64,000 bases of DNA from Diospyros lotus (lineage: Eukaryota > Streptophyta > Magnoliopsida > Ericales > Ebenaceae): positions 23,134,866 to 23,198,865 of the forward strand of contig NC_068351.1 in the NCBI RefSeq assembly GCF_014633365.1, given 5' to 3'. Below, piece after piece: positions 23,465-34,732 of this stretch (positions are counted from its first letter, which is position 1; each line of letters begins with the position of its first letter). The notes under the pieces were generated by a model. That model worked only from the letters and a program-made list of their open reading frames with translations. It was not told the DNA's origin and searched no databases. The translations under genes and the position numbers were made by a program.

Positions 23465-24984
23465 TGTTAGTGATAATTCCCTAGATGCTAGATTTATATG
23501 GGATCTATGTGAATGGCACTATTGATTGTTCTTGATATTTGTAAAAGGGTCATATCTTCATTCATACCTCTCCATCTCATCATTATGAATAAGTCCTTAG
23601 ATTTCTTAATAGAGATCCTACTCCCAAGGAGTTGAGACTGTGATTTGTCAATCAGTTGACTGGCAAATAGGCTACTACCATTGTTAGCATGGGATGCTAA
23701 TGGGAATGAGGTGGTGAGTCACAAGCCACATTGCATGGGATGCATATAGTAGACATGAAATTGGATGTGGGTAGAACATCCATTGAATGTGATGTTTGTG
23801 GAAAATCACATGGCTTGAGGATTAATAATCTGTCACTAGCTCTTGATTGTGCATTTGGTCCTTTGTCTAAAGGTGACATAGTGTCTTGTGTACTGGTGTC
23901 AAGGATTTTCCATTTAGTGGAACCATTTGGTGTAAAAGGTGGGGATGCCCTTTGTGTAGTCTTTGTGCAGTGGTGTTTGGAGGTAAATGTTCGTCGATGG
24001 GATCCATTAACCTCCATTGGATGGGGGTGTACATCTTATGTGACCCATGCTGGTGATTTTGATTGGAAATCCCCTGGCCAGGGTGACATGAGAGTGGAAA
24101 GAGTTCCAACGTTAGATGGGATCTAACATGCTACCTCAATCACACCGTATTGGATCTGTCATAGCTATAGAGTCTTGTGAGTTTAATCACTCTGTGGCTC
24201 CCACTTGGTTGGGATGTTAGTCAGTGGAAGGACTATAGTGTATGATAATCGAGAATCCTTAATAGGTTCGTATGAAGTTAGAATTCACTACCATTAGGAT
24301 CGTCTTGAGTCCTGGCTAGAGGATACTCAGGATCTTTCAGGTTGCTATGGGATTTGGAAAGATCCTCTTAGTAGGTCAATGGAATCGGCCGACGTGAAGA
24401 AGTTGACTTGTCATGATTACTACATGGGTGTGAACCAAGAAAGTCACTCGCATACAGAGTAATGTAGCGAATTAGTGATCCATTGTTGTTAACATGTTCC
24501 TCGTCACTCTAGGATAGTGATGTTGGTTGTTGTTATATGTGGGACACATGAATATATGGTTATGGGAGATTTCTATTGGATAGAAAGGCCTCAGTGGCTA
24601 TTGGATGAAGTTGGTGCTTGGTATACTAGAATGGTCAATAGGTCTATGGAGCGATTGATTGCTTGGGGCGGTTGACTGGTTTCATCATGTCAACTAGTGC
24701 GTGAGAAAGGTCAACCTCCTCAAGTGGTCGACCGTTTCTGCCATTTAATGCAATGTAACTTTGTTGCATCAAAGCTTTAATTGCTTTGATACGTGTGATG
24801 ATTTGGGGTATGGGGAAGGGAGAGGGGTGGATAACAAGCTACAAAGGGGAGTGGGATTTAAGAGGGAAATTGGATTGAGGAGGTAGGCTGATTACACACA
24901 TAAGTTTCTCTCCATCTTCTTCTATTTGGCTGTCTTCCATTTTCTTCTTCCTCCTTTTGGCTTCGTACCCTTGTTCCCTTTTAG
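23465..24984 (+). mobile_element. 5' LTR of the main copia element
   Basis: It starts TGTTAGTGATAATTCCC and closely matches the 3' LTR beginning at 32871. Hand comparison of the first 175 bp gives about 18 differences (roughly 10 percent), so the insertion is old. Relative to the 3' LTR it lacks about 70 bp near 23640. A primer-binding-like TGGTATCAAAGCC is at 24985-24997, which resembles the initiator-Met tRNA site used by copia elements, but no CA end precedes it. The 3' LTR and LTR H continue several hundred bp beyond the matching point, so this LTR has probably lost its right end. Frames at 23697-24126 are not genes. Confidence 0.65.
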
Positions 24985-26470
24985 TGGTATCAAAGCCTCG
25001 ACTCGGTATTATCATCCTATGCATGTGTTATGTGTGTAATATGTGTTTTCCAAACAGTTTTGTATTCTATTTTGTTGCAGGTTACAGAAACTGTCAATTG
25101 TTCCATCGGAACAGTCAATAGATTTGGTGTCTAACGAAGGCAACCGGTCGACAATCCCTTTGAACCAATCAATTACTCCAAGAAGTTGGTCAATCAGTTT
25201 AGGAGGTTGACCATTCTGCATCATACTGGCTAAAAAATAGTTAACTGGTATGAAACCCGATGAATCGCTTTCTTTTAGTAGGAGACACAATCGATAGTCT
25301 TGGAGACGATCGACCAGTCTGGCACCATAAGGAGAGAAACAATCATTGGTTTCATGTTGCGTGTGTCTCGATTGTCCATTTTCTAAGGTGTTTGCCTAGA
25401 TATAATTGGATTACATTGGGTATGCTTATATTGGAAGAGAATTGTGACATAAGATGCCATAAGTCCAAAATGGGTTCACACATTACATAAACAGGGGTTT
25501 ATTTAAAATTGGATTTCAAAAGTTTATGCCAAGAAGATCAATTGGATTGATCAGAGTGATAATGGGCTTATTCAATATGATTGAATGGTTGAATAAATGA
25601 ATGAATGATTACAGGTATTCGATCCCTAATATGTAATATTATTTATTCATTCGGGGTGTAAAGATACATAAGTCTCCATGTCCTTTTTTTCATTTTTAAA
25701 ATCATTTGCATAGAAAAATCTTTCTTGTAAAATGAAAAATGAGCATTAAGATGTTGATGTTGATGGAGACACCGAGACATCAAGGGATGGTGCCTCGAGG
25801 GAGCAAGTCAACCAAATTTTTGGCAGCGAAAAAAAATTTATGGTTGAATGTCTCTTGCAAGCCTCTTTAATTAAATCTTGAGGCTTGGTCTAATTAGATG
25901 CTTAAAAGCCCATGATCATCCAGTTATGTATGCATGAATGTGTTTTATTTTATTATGTATTGGATACATCGATTAAAACTTAATGCATGTGCAAAGTGAG
26001 ACCTTAAATTAAAGACCGAAAAATCTTTCCAATTGTGCAAAGCAATAGATTGAAGCGGTGAATTGGATTCATCTTGGCCCTCCATCGCCATAGGATATGT
26101 CATCACTTGATTAGGTGTGCCCTAGCTACCCATAGGTGGGAGGGTACATTTCTTGAGAGTTGGTTGACATTCCTATTAAGCATTGGATGTTCTTGGTTAT
26201 CCCACAAGGATATGACAAATATATCACCATAGGGCTGAGGCTGTAGACGTTACAAGTGGACTGCTGGTAAGGGCAGTGGGTCGAATCTAACTGTGTCACT
26301 ATCCTAGAAACCACCATAGTGTTGCGGATTAGGTGGAAAAGGGGCCAAAGATTGAGCTCCACATTAGATGTGGAAAAGAGGCAAGGAGTTGTCTCTTCGA
26401 TCACCCACTATGAATCTTTCAATGGCATTCGCGTATATCACCTTGGGAAGCATGGATTTAAAAACATTAG

Positions 26471-26665
26471 TAAGAGGTACTTTTAATTCAAGATTGAATT
26501 AAATGGATTTTTCAAGATAAGCAAACTGACAAACTTTAAAATCTTTTAATTCAAGATCGAATTAAATGGATTTTTCAAGATAATCAAACCGACAAACTTT
26601 AAAATCTTTTGATTCAAGATCAAATTAAATGGATTTTTCAAGATAATCAAACTAAATCTCTTTTA
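26471..26665 (+). repeat. 63-bp tandem repeat just upstream of gag
   Basis: A 63-bp unit with 'ttcaagat.gaattaaatgg' recurs starting at about 26487, 26550 and 26613, with few mismatches. 63 bp is a whole number of codons, so an open frame runs through it into gag (an alternative start at 26609). The array sits in the untranslated leader. The segment between 25000 and 26470 is leader-like, without a recognised domain. Confidence 0.8.
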
Positions 26666-26668
26666 AAA

Positions 26669-27592
26669 ATGGCAAGTCCATCAAACCCTCTTTCTCGCAT
26701 TATGGACAAAATCATTTTGGCAAGATCTAATTTCAATGACTCGCTTAGAAATTTAAAACTTCTTTTAAATATGGAGAAATCATCTTATATCTTGGATCAA
26801 TTTGTTCCTATGGAACTTCCCAAGGGGTCTGGTGAGGAGGAGCATGTGGTTTGGGATGAGATGCATGACCATGACTTTGGAGCTAGGAACCACATACTCG
26901 CCTCAATGAACAATAAGCTTCAAATGCAGCATGAGCATATGCGGATTGTTGTTGAGATAATCTTAAATCTAAAGGAATTATATGGGGTGTAGAGTAGGAC
27001 TGCTAGATATGAGATATCGAAGTGCTTGTTCCAAGCCAAGATGTTAGAGGGCCTTAATGTGGGAGATCATGTGTTATCCATGATTGACTTGATTAATTAG
27101 TTGAACACACTAGATTTCCACATGGATGCAGATCTATAAATTGATTTGATCCTATAATGGCTCCTTAAGTCATTCTTCGGGTTCATATTGAATTTCAATA
27201 TGAACAAGATCCAGACCACACTCCCAGAGCTACTTAACATGTTGAGGAGAGCTGAGGCCCAATTTAAGGGGAATGGAAAAGAAGGTGTTCTTTCCATTGC
27301 CTCCACTTTTAGATCTTTTAAGAGGAGGTCTACCTCCAAGAAAAAGAAGAAGTTTGTGGGGCCTAAGAAAGAGATCTCCAAGGGCAAGTCCAAAGTGAAG
27401 GTACCCAAGGGGAAATGTTGCATGTTTGGGCAGGATGGACATTGGAAGAAGAACTGCTCAGAGCTTCAGCATAGCCCTAGGGGCAAGCGTGGGGAAACTC
27501 AAGGGGTAGGTATTCCTTCCTTTTTTATGATTGAGCTGATCAATTCTATTAGTTGTTCTCCTATTACCTGGATTTTAGATTATGGTGTATAA
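26669..27592 (+). pseudogene. Copia gag remnant with zinc knuckle, then protease start
   Basis: From ATG 26669 the frame begins MASPSNPLSRI and reads through an 'FNDSLRNLKLLL' segment typical of the copia gag (UBN2-type) capsid domain, to a stop at 26990. Further pieces follow in other frames to 27592. The nucleic-acid-binding knuckle is present at about 27415-27462 as CCMFGQDGHWKKNC. The second Cys of the CX2CX4HX4C pattern is changed, so it could not hold zinc normally. The protease active site appears as 'WILDYGV' near 27570, where a D-S/T-G motif is expected. In an intact element gag forms the particle that packages the RNA. This copy has stops and frameshifts. Confidence 0.78.
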
Positions 27593-27829
27593 TCTCACAT
27601 ATGTGTTTGCATATAGGATCTATAGACAAGTAGGCTGCTTCGGAAGTGGGAAGTCATCTTTAGAATGGGGAATGAATCTTCTATTGATCCATTAGCTATA
27701 GGGCCTTCTTCTATTACTTTGTCTACCAGGCATGTATTAAAACTGAAAAACTGTTTGTATGCACCAAAAGTTATCTAGAATGTTATTTGCATTGCTAAAC
27801 TTATAGAAGAAAATTATGAGTTTTCGTTT

Positions 27830-28860
27830 CCAACAATGTGTTATATTCATTTTGCAAATGAATATGTTGGAATGGGTACATTAGTTAATGGTCTTTATGT
27901 TTTCGAAATACATGAGTCAACGAGAGATGGAAATGCATGTATTGCAACCACAAGCAGCGAGAAACGTTATCACGATATCGGTATGGATCTTAAGCATTTA
28001 TGGAACCTCAAGCTGGGCTATATTAATGAGAGGAGAATAAACGAGCTGGTTAAATGTGGATTTATTAATCTAGTGGGTTTGGAACTCGAGTTGGCTTGTG
28101 AGTCTTACCTACTTGGTAAATGGCTAAGCAACCCTTTGTTGGACAAAGTGGGAGGGTTGATGATTTGCTAGGGAAGATTTATACTAATGTTTTTGGATCG
28201 TTCTCTATAATGGCCAAAGGTAGTTACTTCTACTTCATAACCTTTATTGATGACTTTTTCCAATACGGATATGTGTAGTTAATGAAGTACAAGTCCAAGG
28301 CACTTCAGAAGTTTAAGGAGTTTAAGGAACTAGATTGAACAAAGTATTAAGACGCTTCTATCGGGTCAGGTGGGGAATACTTAAGTACGAAGTTTAGTGA
28401 CTACCTCAAGTCTTGTGGTATAATCTCTCAGGTGACACCTCCTGCCACACCACAATTAAATGGGACTTCTGAGTGTAGGAATCGTACATTATTGGACATG
28501 GTGTGTTTGATGATTGCTTATTCTTAGTTGCCTATTTTCTTGTGGGTTTATACGCTTCAGATTGTGGTTTATCTCCTAAATAGGGCTCTAAGTAAATCTA
28601 TCGAGACAATGCTATATGAGATATGGTATTAGAAACCTCCTAGTCTTAAGCATGTTAAGGTTTGGGGTTGCCTGGATTTTGTAAAGAAGCTTAAAGCAAA
28701 CAAGTTGGAGGCCCACTCTGAGAAAGGTAGATTTGTAGTGTATCCTCTCTATTATAAGGGATACTAGTTCTATTTTTTGAGTGATTAGAGAATTTTGGTC
28801 AACAGAGATGTTATATTCTTGGAGAAAGAGTTTCTTCAAGAAGGTCGTGTTAGGAGGAAA
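27830..28860 (+). pseudogene. Copia integrase remnant
   Basis: Frames between 27836 and 28860 show the pre-integrase region ('LWNLKLGYINERRINEL', an altered His/Cys-type zinc-binding part) followed by decayed integrase core wording: 'FIDDF' near 28245, 'TPPATPQLNGTSE' (about 28435-28475), and the 'KPPSLKHVKVWGCL' joint region near 28640. At least eight in-frame stops interrupt it. The intact enzyme would insert the DNA copy into the chromosome. It lies between protease and reverse transcriptase, the order that defines Ty1/copia rather than Ty3/gypsy. Confidence 0.72.
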
Positions 28861-28989
28861 CTAGATTAGGAAGAGGAGTCTTCCAAGGCACAAATCGAAC
28901 CTAGCTAGGAGGATGAGTCAGTTGGTCTACTAGATGTCATCCTTGAGGCACTTCATAGGTTTGGTAGAGTATCTCGCCCTCCAGAATGA

Positions 28990-29362
28990 TATCGATTTAA
29001 TATGGAGGTGATGCAGGATATGTTCTTGTATGGTGAGAGTGATCTAGTGGTTGATCCTACCACTTATAAAGAGGCAATGTGTGATATCGATTCTAAGAGA
29101 TGGTTGAAGCCTATACAGTCAGAAACAGAATCTATGTTTTCCACCTAGGTTTAGACTCTAGTGGATCCCCCTTAAGGAATTGTTCACGTAGGATGTAAGT
29201 GGATCTATAAGAGGAAGATCGAGACTGATGGGAAGGTACGAACCTTAAAAACTTGACTGGTGGCAAAAGGGTATCGATGGCTTCAAGGAGTTGACTATAA
29301 GGATACCTTATTGTTGGTCGCTATGCTTAAGTCCATCAGGGTGATGCTAGCTTTGTCGCACA
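28990..29362 (+). pseudogene. Copia reverse transcriptase, N-terminal part
   Basis: The reading starts with 'PTTYKEAMCDIDSKRWLKP', the usual opening of plant copia RT, then 'GCKWIYKRKIETDGKVRT' and 'LVAKGYRWLQGVDYKDT'. Several stops and a frameshift are present. The domain is broken exactly at 29362 by the insertion of LTR H and resumes at 31613. It would copy the element RNA into DNA if intact. Confidence 0.78.
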
Positions 29363-29367
29363 TTATG

Positions 29368-31612
29368 TGTTAGTGTTGGTGGCCTAATGCTAGATTTAGA
29401 TAGCATCTAGCATTTACAATTATGGGACCAATGATGTAATTCTTGCAATATATATATATGTGTGTCAAACTGTATTTTCATATTTTGAGGTCATATCTTC
29501 ATTCATAGCTCTTCAATCATTATATATGAATGAATCCTTAGATTTCCTATTAAAGGTCTTATTCTTAAGTGTTAAGAATATGTGACAATTGACTTTTGTA
29601 ATAAGGATATCTTAATGATAATTCTCAGTCCTTAGACTCCTCAGATGAGGACTATGATTAGTCGAGTATGGACTGGCACATGAGATACTATCTTTGATTA
29701 GTATGAGATGCTAATGATAAAAGATGGTGAGTTGCATTCCATAATCCATGAGATGGATATAGTATACATGTGGGTAGGTGTTAGTGGAACACTTACTGAA
29801 TGTGACGCACGTGATAAATCACATAGATGAGAGGATCCATGGTCTATCATAGGCTTCGATTGTGTTATTGGTCCTTTGACCGGAGGCAACATAGTTGTCT
29901 CATGTGTCGGTACTAGGGATTTACCGTTGCTAAGAACCATCCAATTACCTAGTAAGAGATGCACTGTGTGGTCCCTGTGTAGTGGCATATAGAGGTAGGT
30001 GATTGTTAATGGGATCCATCGACATCCGACGTGAGGTGAACATCCTATGATCAGTGATAGTCTTGACTATAGAAACCCCTGGCCAGGGTACACTTGATTG
30101 GAAAGTGTTCCAATGTTGGAAATAGTTCCAATGTGTCATCTCAATCTCACCAAACTAATTTTGGCATAGTCATCGAGTTAGTGAGTTTGATTAGTCCATG
30201 ACTCTCACTTGATTGGGATGATAACTGATGGAGGGATTATAGTGCACAGGAATCGAAAGCCCAAATAAATTCTATTCTGAAGTAAGACTTCATTATTGGT
30301 AGAATCGCCTTGACATAATACTAGTTGTCACTCAGGGTCTTTCGGGGTACATCAAGGAGATGGAGAGATCCTCGTTGTAGACTAAAGGTGTTTGGTCGGT
30401 GTCAAAGTGGTTGACGTGTCCCGATTGCTACTTAGTAGTGAACTTAGAAAGTCATATGCATATCCGGGTGTGATGGTTAACTAAGAAATTAAAGCTGAAA
30501 CCGTTATTAAGAGTTAATGACATTTACCGTTAAGAGTTAACGAGTCGGGTTTAAATCATTAATAATTGAGGAGCAATCATTAAGAGTTGATTGACATGTC
30601 GTTAAGAGTTAATAGGGGCCTTAGTGTCATTATGAGATAGTGAAAAGTGCTATTAAGAGTTAATAGCGAGCCTAGATGCAATAAACCAAAGTTTGGAAAT
30701 AAGGCCCAAAACTATCGACAGTTTCAAAGGAACTGTCAACAGTTTCCTTCGACATAACAAAGAAATTGTCAACTGTTTTTTGCAAACTACCGACAGTTTC
30801 TATTGATCCCTCTGTTGATGTGCACGTCCGTTTGTTGTTTTGTGCAACGGAAAGGTTAGGGCACTTGGTAAGGGCGGACTAGGGAAGGATGACGTGCATC
30901 CTTGTGGTCTCCTCCTTGTTCCCAAGCTTGTCCTCCTTACCCGATTTGGAGGATTTGGGCAACTAGGGTTTTTGTGTGCTTTTGAATATAAAAGGAATGA
31001 AATAGAAAAACAAGAGAGCTTTTTTTCCTAACCTTGTGTGTGAGATTTTCTCTCAACCCTAGGCTCGTTTTTCTCTCTATTTTCAATGCATGAATCTAAT
31101 CATCTTAGCTTCTATCCCTATTGCTCCTCTTGCTTCTCTCATAGCTATTGAAGTTCATAGCTATTGATAATAAGACTACCAATCTTGAAAGTTTCTCTTC
31201 TTTGAACCCATTTCGTTTCAACCCATAATCTCCCACATTCTCTCTGTCTAGCACAAAGAGAGGGTGGTGGGATTCATCATCTCACTAGAGCATGAACCAA
31301 CTAGGCCCCTCGATTTTCAAGGGACAATTTTGGTCTAACCGAAGAAAGGTTTGGGAGCTATTTCTTGGAGCAAGGAGTTGCTACCACTGGGACGGTTCCA
31401 GCCTCTACATCAACCTTCAAGCGTTGAAAGGTATATTAACTAAACCCTCTATGTCATGGTTTAGTTTCGTATAACATATGGACATGAGAAATGAGTCTTG
31501 TAAGGTCAATTTTGTTTATGCTTCCGTTGCCTTCATCCATGTTTTTTGAAAAAGTTTTTGAAAATGGATTAAAACCTTGCATTGGTACACCTCGTAATGG
31601 CATTTCTCGTCA
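29368..31612 (+). mobile_element. Solo copia LTR 'H' inside the RT of the main copia, TSD TTATG
   Basis: The unit begins TGTTAGTG and ends CTCGTCA. TTATG flanks it at 29363-29367 and 31613-31617. Removing it together with one TTATG joins the RT reading frame exactly, confirming both ends. Length is 2245 bp. It is colinear with LTRs J and 32871-34732, so the element landed in a relative of itself, in the same orientation. A TATA box (TATAAAAG) is at 30987-30994. Near 30715-30805 a short motif, GACAGTT or its reverse AACTGTC, recurs five or more times. No coding domain lies inside; frames at 29698-31474 are not genes. Confidence 0.88.
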
Positions 31613-31617
31613 TTATG

Positions 31618-32126
31618 ATTATGAGATCTAGCATATGGATTTAAAGACGACATTCCTTAATTATCTTGAGGAAGATATATTCATGGAACAACCACAGGGA
31701 TTCCAATCAAACAATCCTAATCAAGTTTGCCAGCTGAAAAGGTCCATTTATGGTCTCAAGTAGGCATTGCACTTTTGGAATATTCATTTTGATTATAGAA
31801 TCAAAGAGTTTGGTTTCTTAAAGAATCCGGATGAGCCTTATATTTACAAGGTAAGTGGGAGCGCGAGAGCCTATCATATCTTGTATGTGGATGACATTCT
31901 CCTTATGGGAAATGATGTTGGCACGCTGATGACAACTAAGGTAAGGTTGTCGAGTAAATTCTCCATGAAAGATTTAGGAGATGTGACCTTCATTTTGGGA
32001 ATTTGCATCTATAGAGATAAAGCAAGGAGATGGATAGGTCTCTCCCAAGGCCAATATATAGACAAGATGCTAAAAAAGTTTAGCATGGAGTTTCACTCTC
32101 TAAAAGGATGTCTCCGCAGACTCTAA
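31618..32126 (+). pseudogene. Copia reverse transcriptase, catalytic part
   Basis: After the H insertion the RT continues with 'MDLKTTFLNYLEEDIFM', 'QPQGF', 'QLKRSIYGLK' and, from 31767, an uninterrupted 119-codon frame. The catalytic box YVDDILLMGND (about 31885-31915) is intact, followed by 'KFSMKDLGDVTFILGI' and 'GLSQGQYIDKMLKKF'. Stops at about 31632 and 31760 kill the upstream part. The intact catalytic box contrasts with the ruined gag and integrase and simply reflects uneven decay. Confidence 0.82.
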
Positions 32127-32779
32127 AAGAGAGGTAGCACATGGAGAGAGTTTCTTATGCTTTGGCAGTGCGAAGCCTCATATAATCTATGCTATGTACG
32201 ATACCTAATATTACCTATGTGATGAGTGTCACTAGCAGATATCAATCTAATCCAAGCAAGAGCACTAGGTGGTTGTGGAACATATCATGAAGTACTTGTG
32301 AAAGACTAGGGATATGGTTCTGGTCTATGGAATAGGTGATCTCCATGTAGACAAGTTCATAGATCCAAACTTTCAGTATGATGTGGATCATAGGAAATCT
32401 ACATCTGGGTTTGTTTTTTACATGAATGGTGGAGTAGTTAGCTGGAAATGTTCCAAGTAGGATATAACTGTAGATTTCACCACAGAGGCAGAATATCTGG
32501 TAACATGTGATGCAGCCAAGGAAGCTGTTCGGATGAGAAAGTTCATTTTTGAACTTGGGGTGGTTCCATCCATTGAGTTACCGATACCTTTGTATTGAGA
32601 CAACAACGGGGCTATTGCACAAGCCAAGGAACCCAAGTCTCACCAAAAGTTCAAACACATCAAGCGTCACTTCCATCTTATTCGGGAGATTGTAGCACAT
32701 GGGGATGTGTAGCTACAAAAGGTAGAATCATTAGAGAAGGTTGCCAACCCACTAACTAAAGCTTTAACACAGGCTTAAT
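32127..32779 (+). pseudogene. Copia RNase H remnant
   Basis: Pieces in several frames show the copia RNase H region: 'FYMNGGVVSWKCS' near 32420, 'TTEAEYLVTCDAAKEAVRMRKF' split by the 20-residue limit here into its two halves near 32475-32540, a 'DNNGAIAQAKEP' piece near 32600-32630 and 'HIKRHFHLIREIV' near 32660-32695. The acidic residues expected in the domain are visible. Stops occur at about 32459, 32598 and 32710. RNase H removes the RNA strand during reverse transcription. The 3' LTR follows 92 bp later. Confidence 0.78.
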
Positions 32780-32870
32780 TGTATCGCTATCTTTGAAAAA
32801 TAGGTATCGGACACCATGTGTCGATTTGGTAGTTATTGCTTGTAAAATAGCATTAGTGCAAATGCGACTT

Positions 32871-34732
32871 TGTTAGTGATAATGCCCTAGATGTTAGATT
32901 TATATGGGATGTATGTGAATGGCATTGTTGATTGTTCTTGATATTTATAAAAGGGTCATATCTTCATTTATATCTATCCATATCATCTTTATGAATAAGT
33001 CTCTAGATTTCCTAATAAAGTTCCTACTCTCAAGGAATTGAGGCTGTCTGACGTGGATCTCTAATTTAAGATTTCTTAAAGGTATTTTCGGTCATTAGAC
33101 TTATCAGAAGGGGACTAGGATTTTTCAATCAGTGGACTGACACATGGGCTAATATCATTGTTAACATGGAATGCTAATGGGAATGGGGTGATGAGTCACA
33201 CGGCACATTGCATGGGATGCATATAGTAGACATGTGGATAGGTGTTGGTAGAACATCCACTGAATATGTCGCCTGTGACAGATCACATAGCTTGAGGATT
33301 AATGATTTATCGCTAGCTCTTGATTATGTATCTGGTTATTTAACTATAGGCAACATAATGTCTCGTGCACTGGTGTCAGGGATGTATCATTGAGCAAAAC
33401 CATCCAGTGTAAGAGGTGGGTATGCTCTCTTTGTGGTCTCTGTGCTGTGGCGTATGGAGGTAAATGTTTGTCGATGGGATCCATTGACCTCCATTGGATG
33501 GGGATGAACATCCTATGGGATCTATGTTGGTGATTGTGATTGAAAATCTCTTAGCCAGGGTGAGCATGAGATTGGAAAGAGTTCCAATGTTGGATGGGAT
33601 CTAACATGCTACCTCAATCACACTGTACTAGATTTGTTAAAGCTAACGAGTCCTATGAGCTTAATCAGTCCATGGCTCTTACTCGGTTGTGATCTTAGTC
33701 AGTTGAAGGACTATAGTGTACGGTAATCAAGGAGCCTTTATTGGTTCGCATGAGGTTGGACTTCATTCTCGTTAGGATCATCTTAAGTCCTGGCTAGAGG
33801 ATACTCAAGATCTTTCAGGTTGCTCTGGGGATTTGGATAGATCCTCTTAGTAATGTAGCAGATTAGTGAACCATTACTGTTAGTGTCTTCTTTATCATTG
33901 TAGGATAGTGATGTTGGTTGATGTTATGTGTAGGACACATGGATCTATGGTTATGGGAGATTGCTATTGGATAGTAGGACTTTAGAGGTTAATGGATGAA
34001 GCTAGTGCTTGGCAGACTAGAACTATCGACAGGTGCATAGAGAGATCGACCGCTTAGGGCGGACCATCAGTGCTCTCATTGTGGTCAACTGGTTCCCTCA
34101 TGTCGACTAGTGCATGAGGAAGGTCAACCACCTCAAGCAATCGATCAAGTGCCTCACGCAGTCAATCGTTCCTATCATTTAATTCGATGCAGTTTTGTCG
34201 TATCAGAACATTAAGCATGTGATGATTTTTGGTATGGGGAAGGGTGAGGCATGGATTGTGAGCAACAAAGGGGAGAGTGATTTAGGAGGAAAAATGGATT
34301 GAGGAGGCAAGCTAATTACACATATAAGATGCTTTCCATCTTCTTTCTTCTTCTTCTGTTCAGCTATCTACCATTTTCTTCTTCCTCTTTGTTGCAGCTA
34401 GTACTTGTTCTTGGTCCAAGCTCGGTTGGTGCAGCATCCTCATTATCTTTTCCCTTCATAGAGAGTCTATTGGACAACCACTAAGCAACCAAGGAAGGGA
34501 CAGCGTATAGTTTCGAGTCACCTCTATCGAGATGGTCCTAGCACGGCTCCATTGGAAGGTTTTGTGGTGGCTCAAGCATGGACCAACTAGGTCCTCTATG
34601 TTTGTGGAGGAGAGCTGGTTACCAGGATGCTTGTAGGGACGAGAAAGCTTGTTGGATAGTGAAGAGTCAACCACCGCATTGACAACTGACACCTGATATT
34701 CGTCCGAGAGGTATATCTATAAACCCCTTATG
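32871..34732 (+). mobile_element. 3' LTR of the main copia, first part
   Basis: It starts TGTTAGTGATAATGCCC, as does the 5' LTR at 23465. It is colinear with LTR H up to the 'ggtatatctataaaccc' block near 34710-34728, where LTR F is inserted. The right end should lie after 37353, where H-like sequence resumes with 'ctatgtcttgg' and 'gcatatgg', probably closing near 37.5 kb. Degenerate GTCGAC/GTCAAC motifs recur between 34025 and 34180. Frames at 33208-34692 are not genes. Confidence 0.72.

Noticed and set aside
23697..24126. A 131-codon plus frame and a 106-codon minus frame as host genes
   Set aside because: They lie within the 5' LTR of the copia element. The same sequence in the 3' LTR (near 33200-33500) and in H is broken by stops.
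24985..24997. Firm primer-binding site fixing the 5' LTR end at 24984
   Set aside because: TGGTATCAAAGCC resembles it, but no CA end precedes it, and the 3' LTR and H continue beyond the equivalent point. It is kept only as a hint.
31767..32126. An expressed host gene from the intact RT frame
   Set aside because: It has the copia catalytic box and sits between other copia domains in the correct order. The openness is chance survival.
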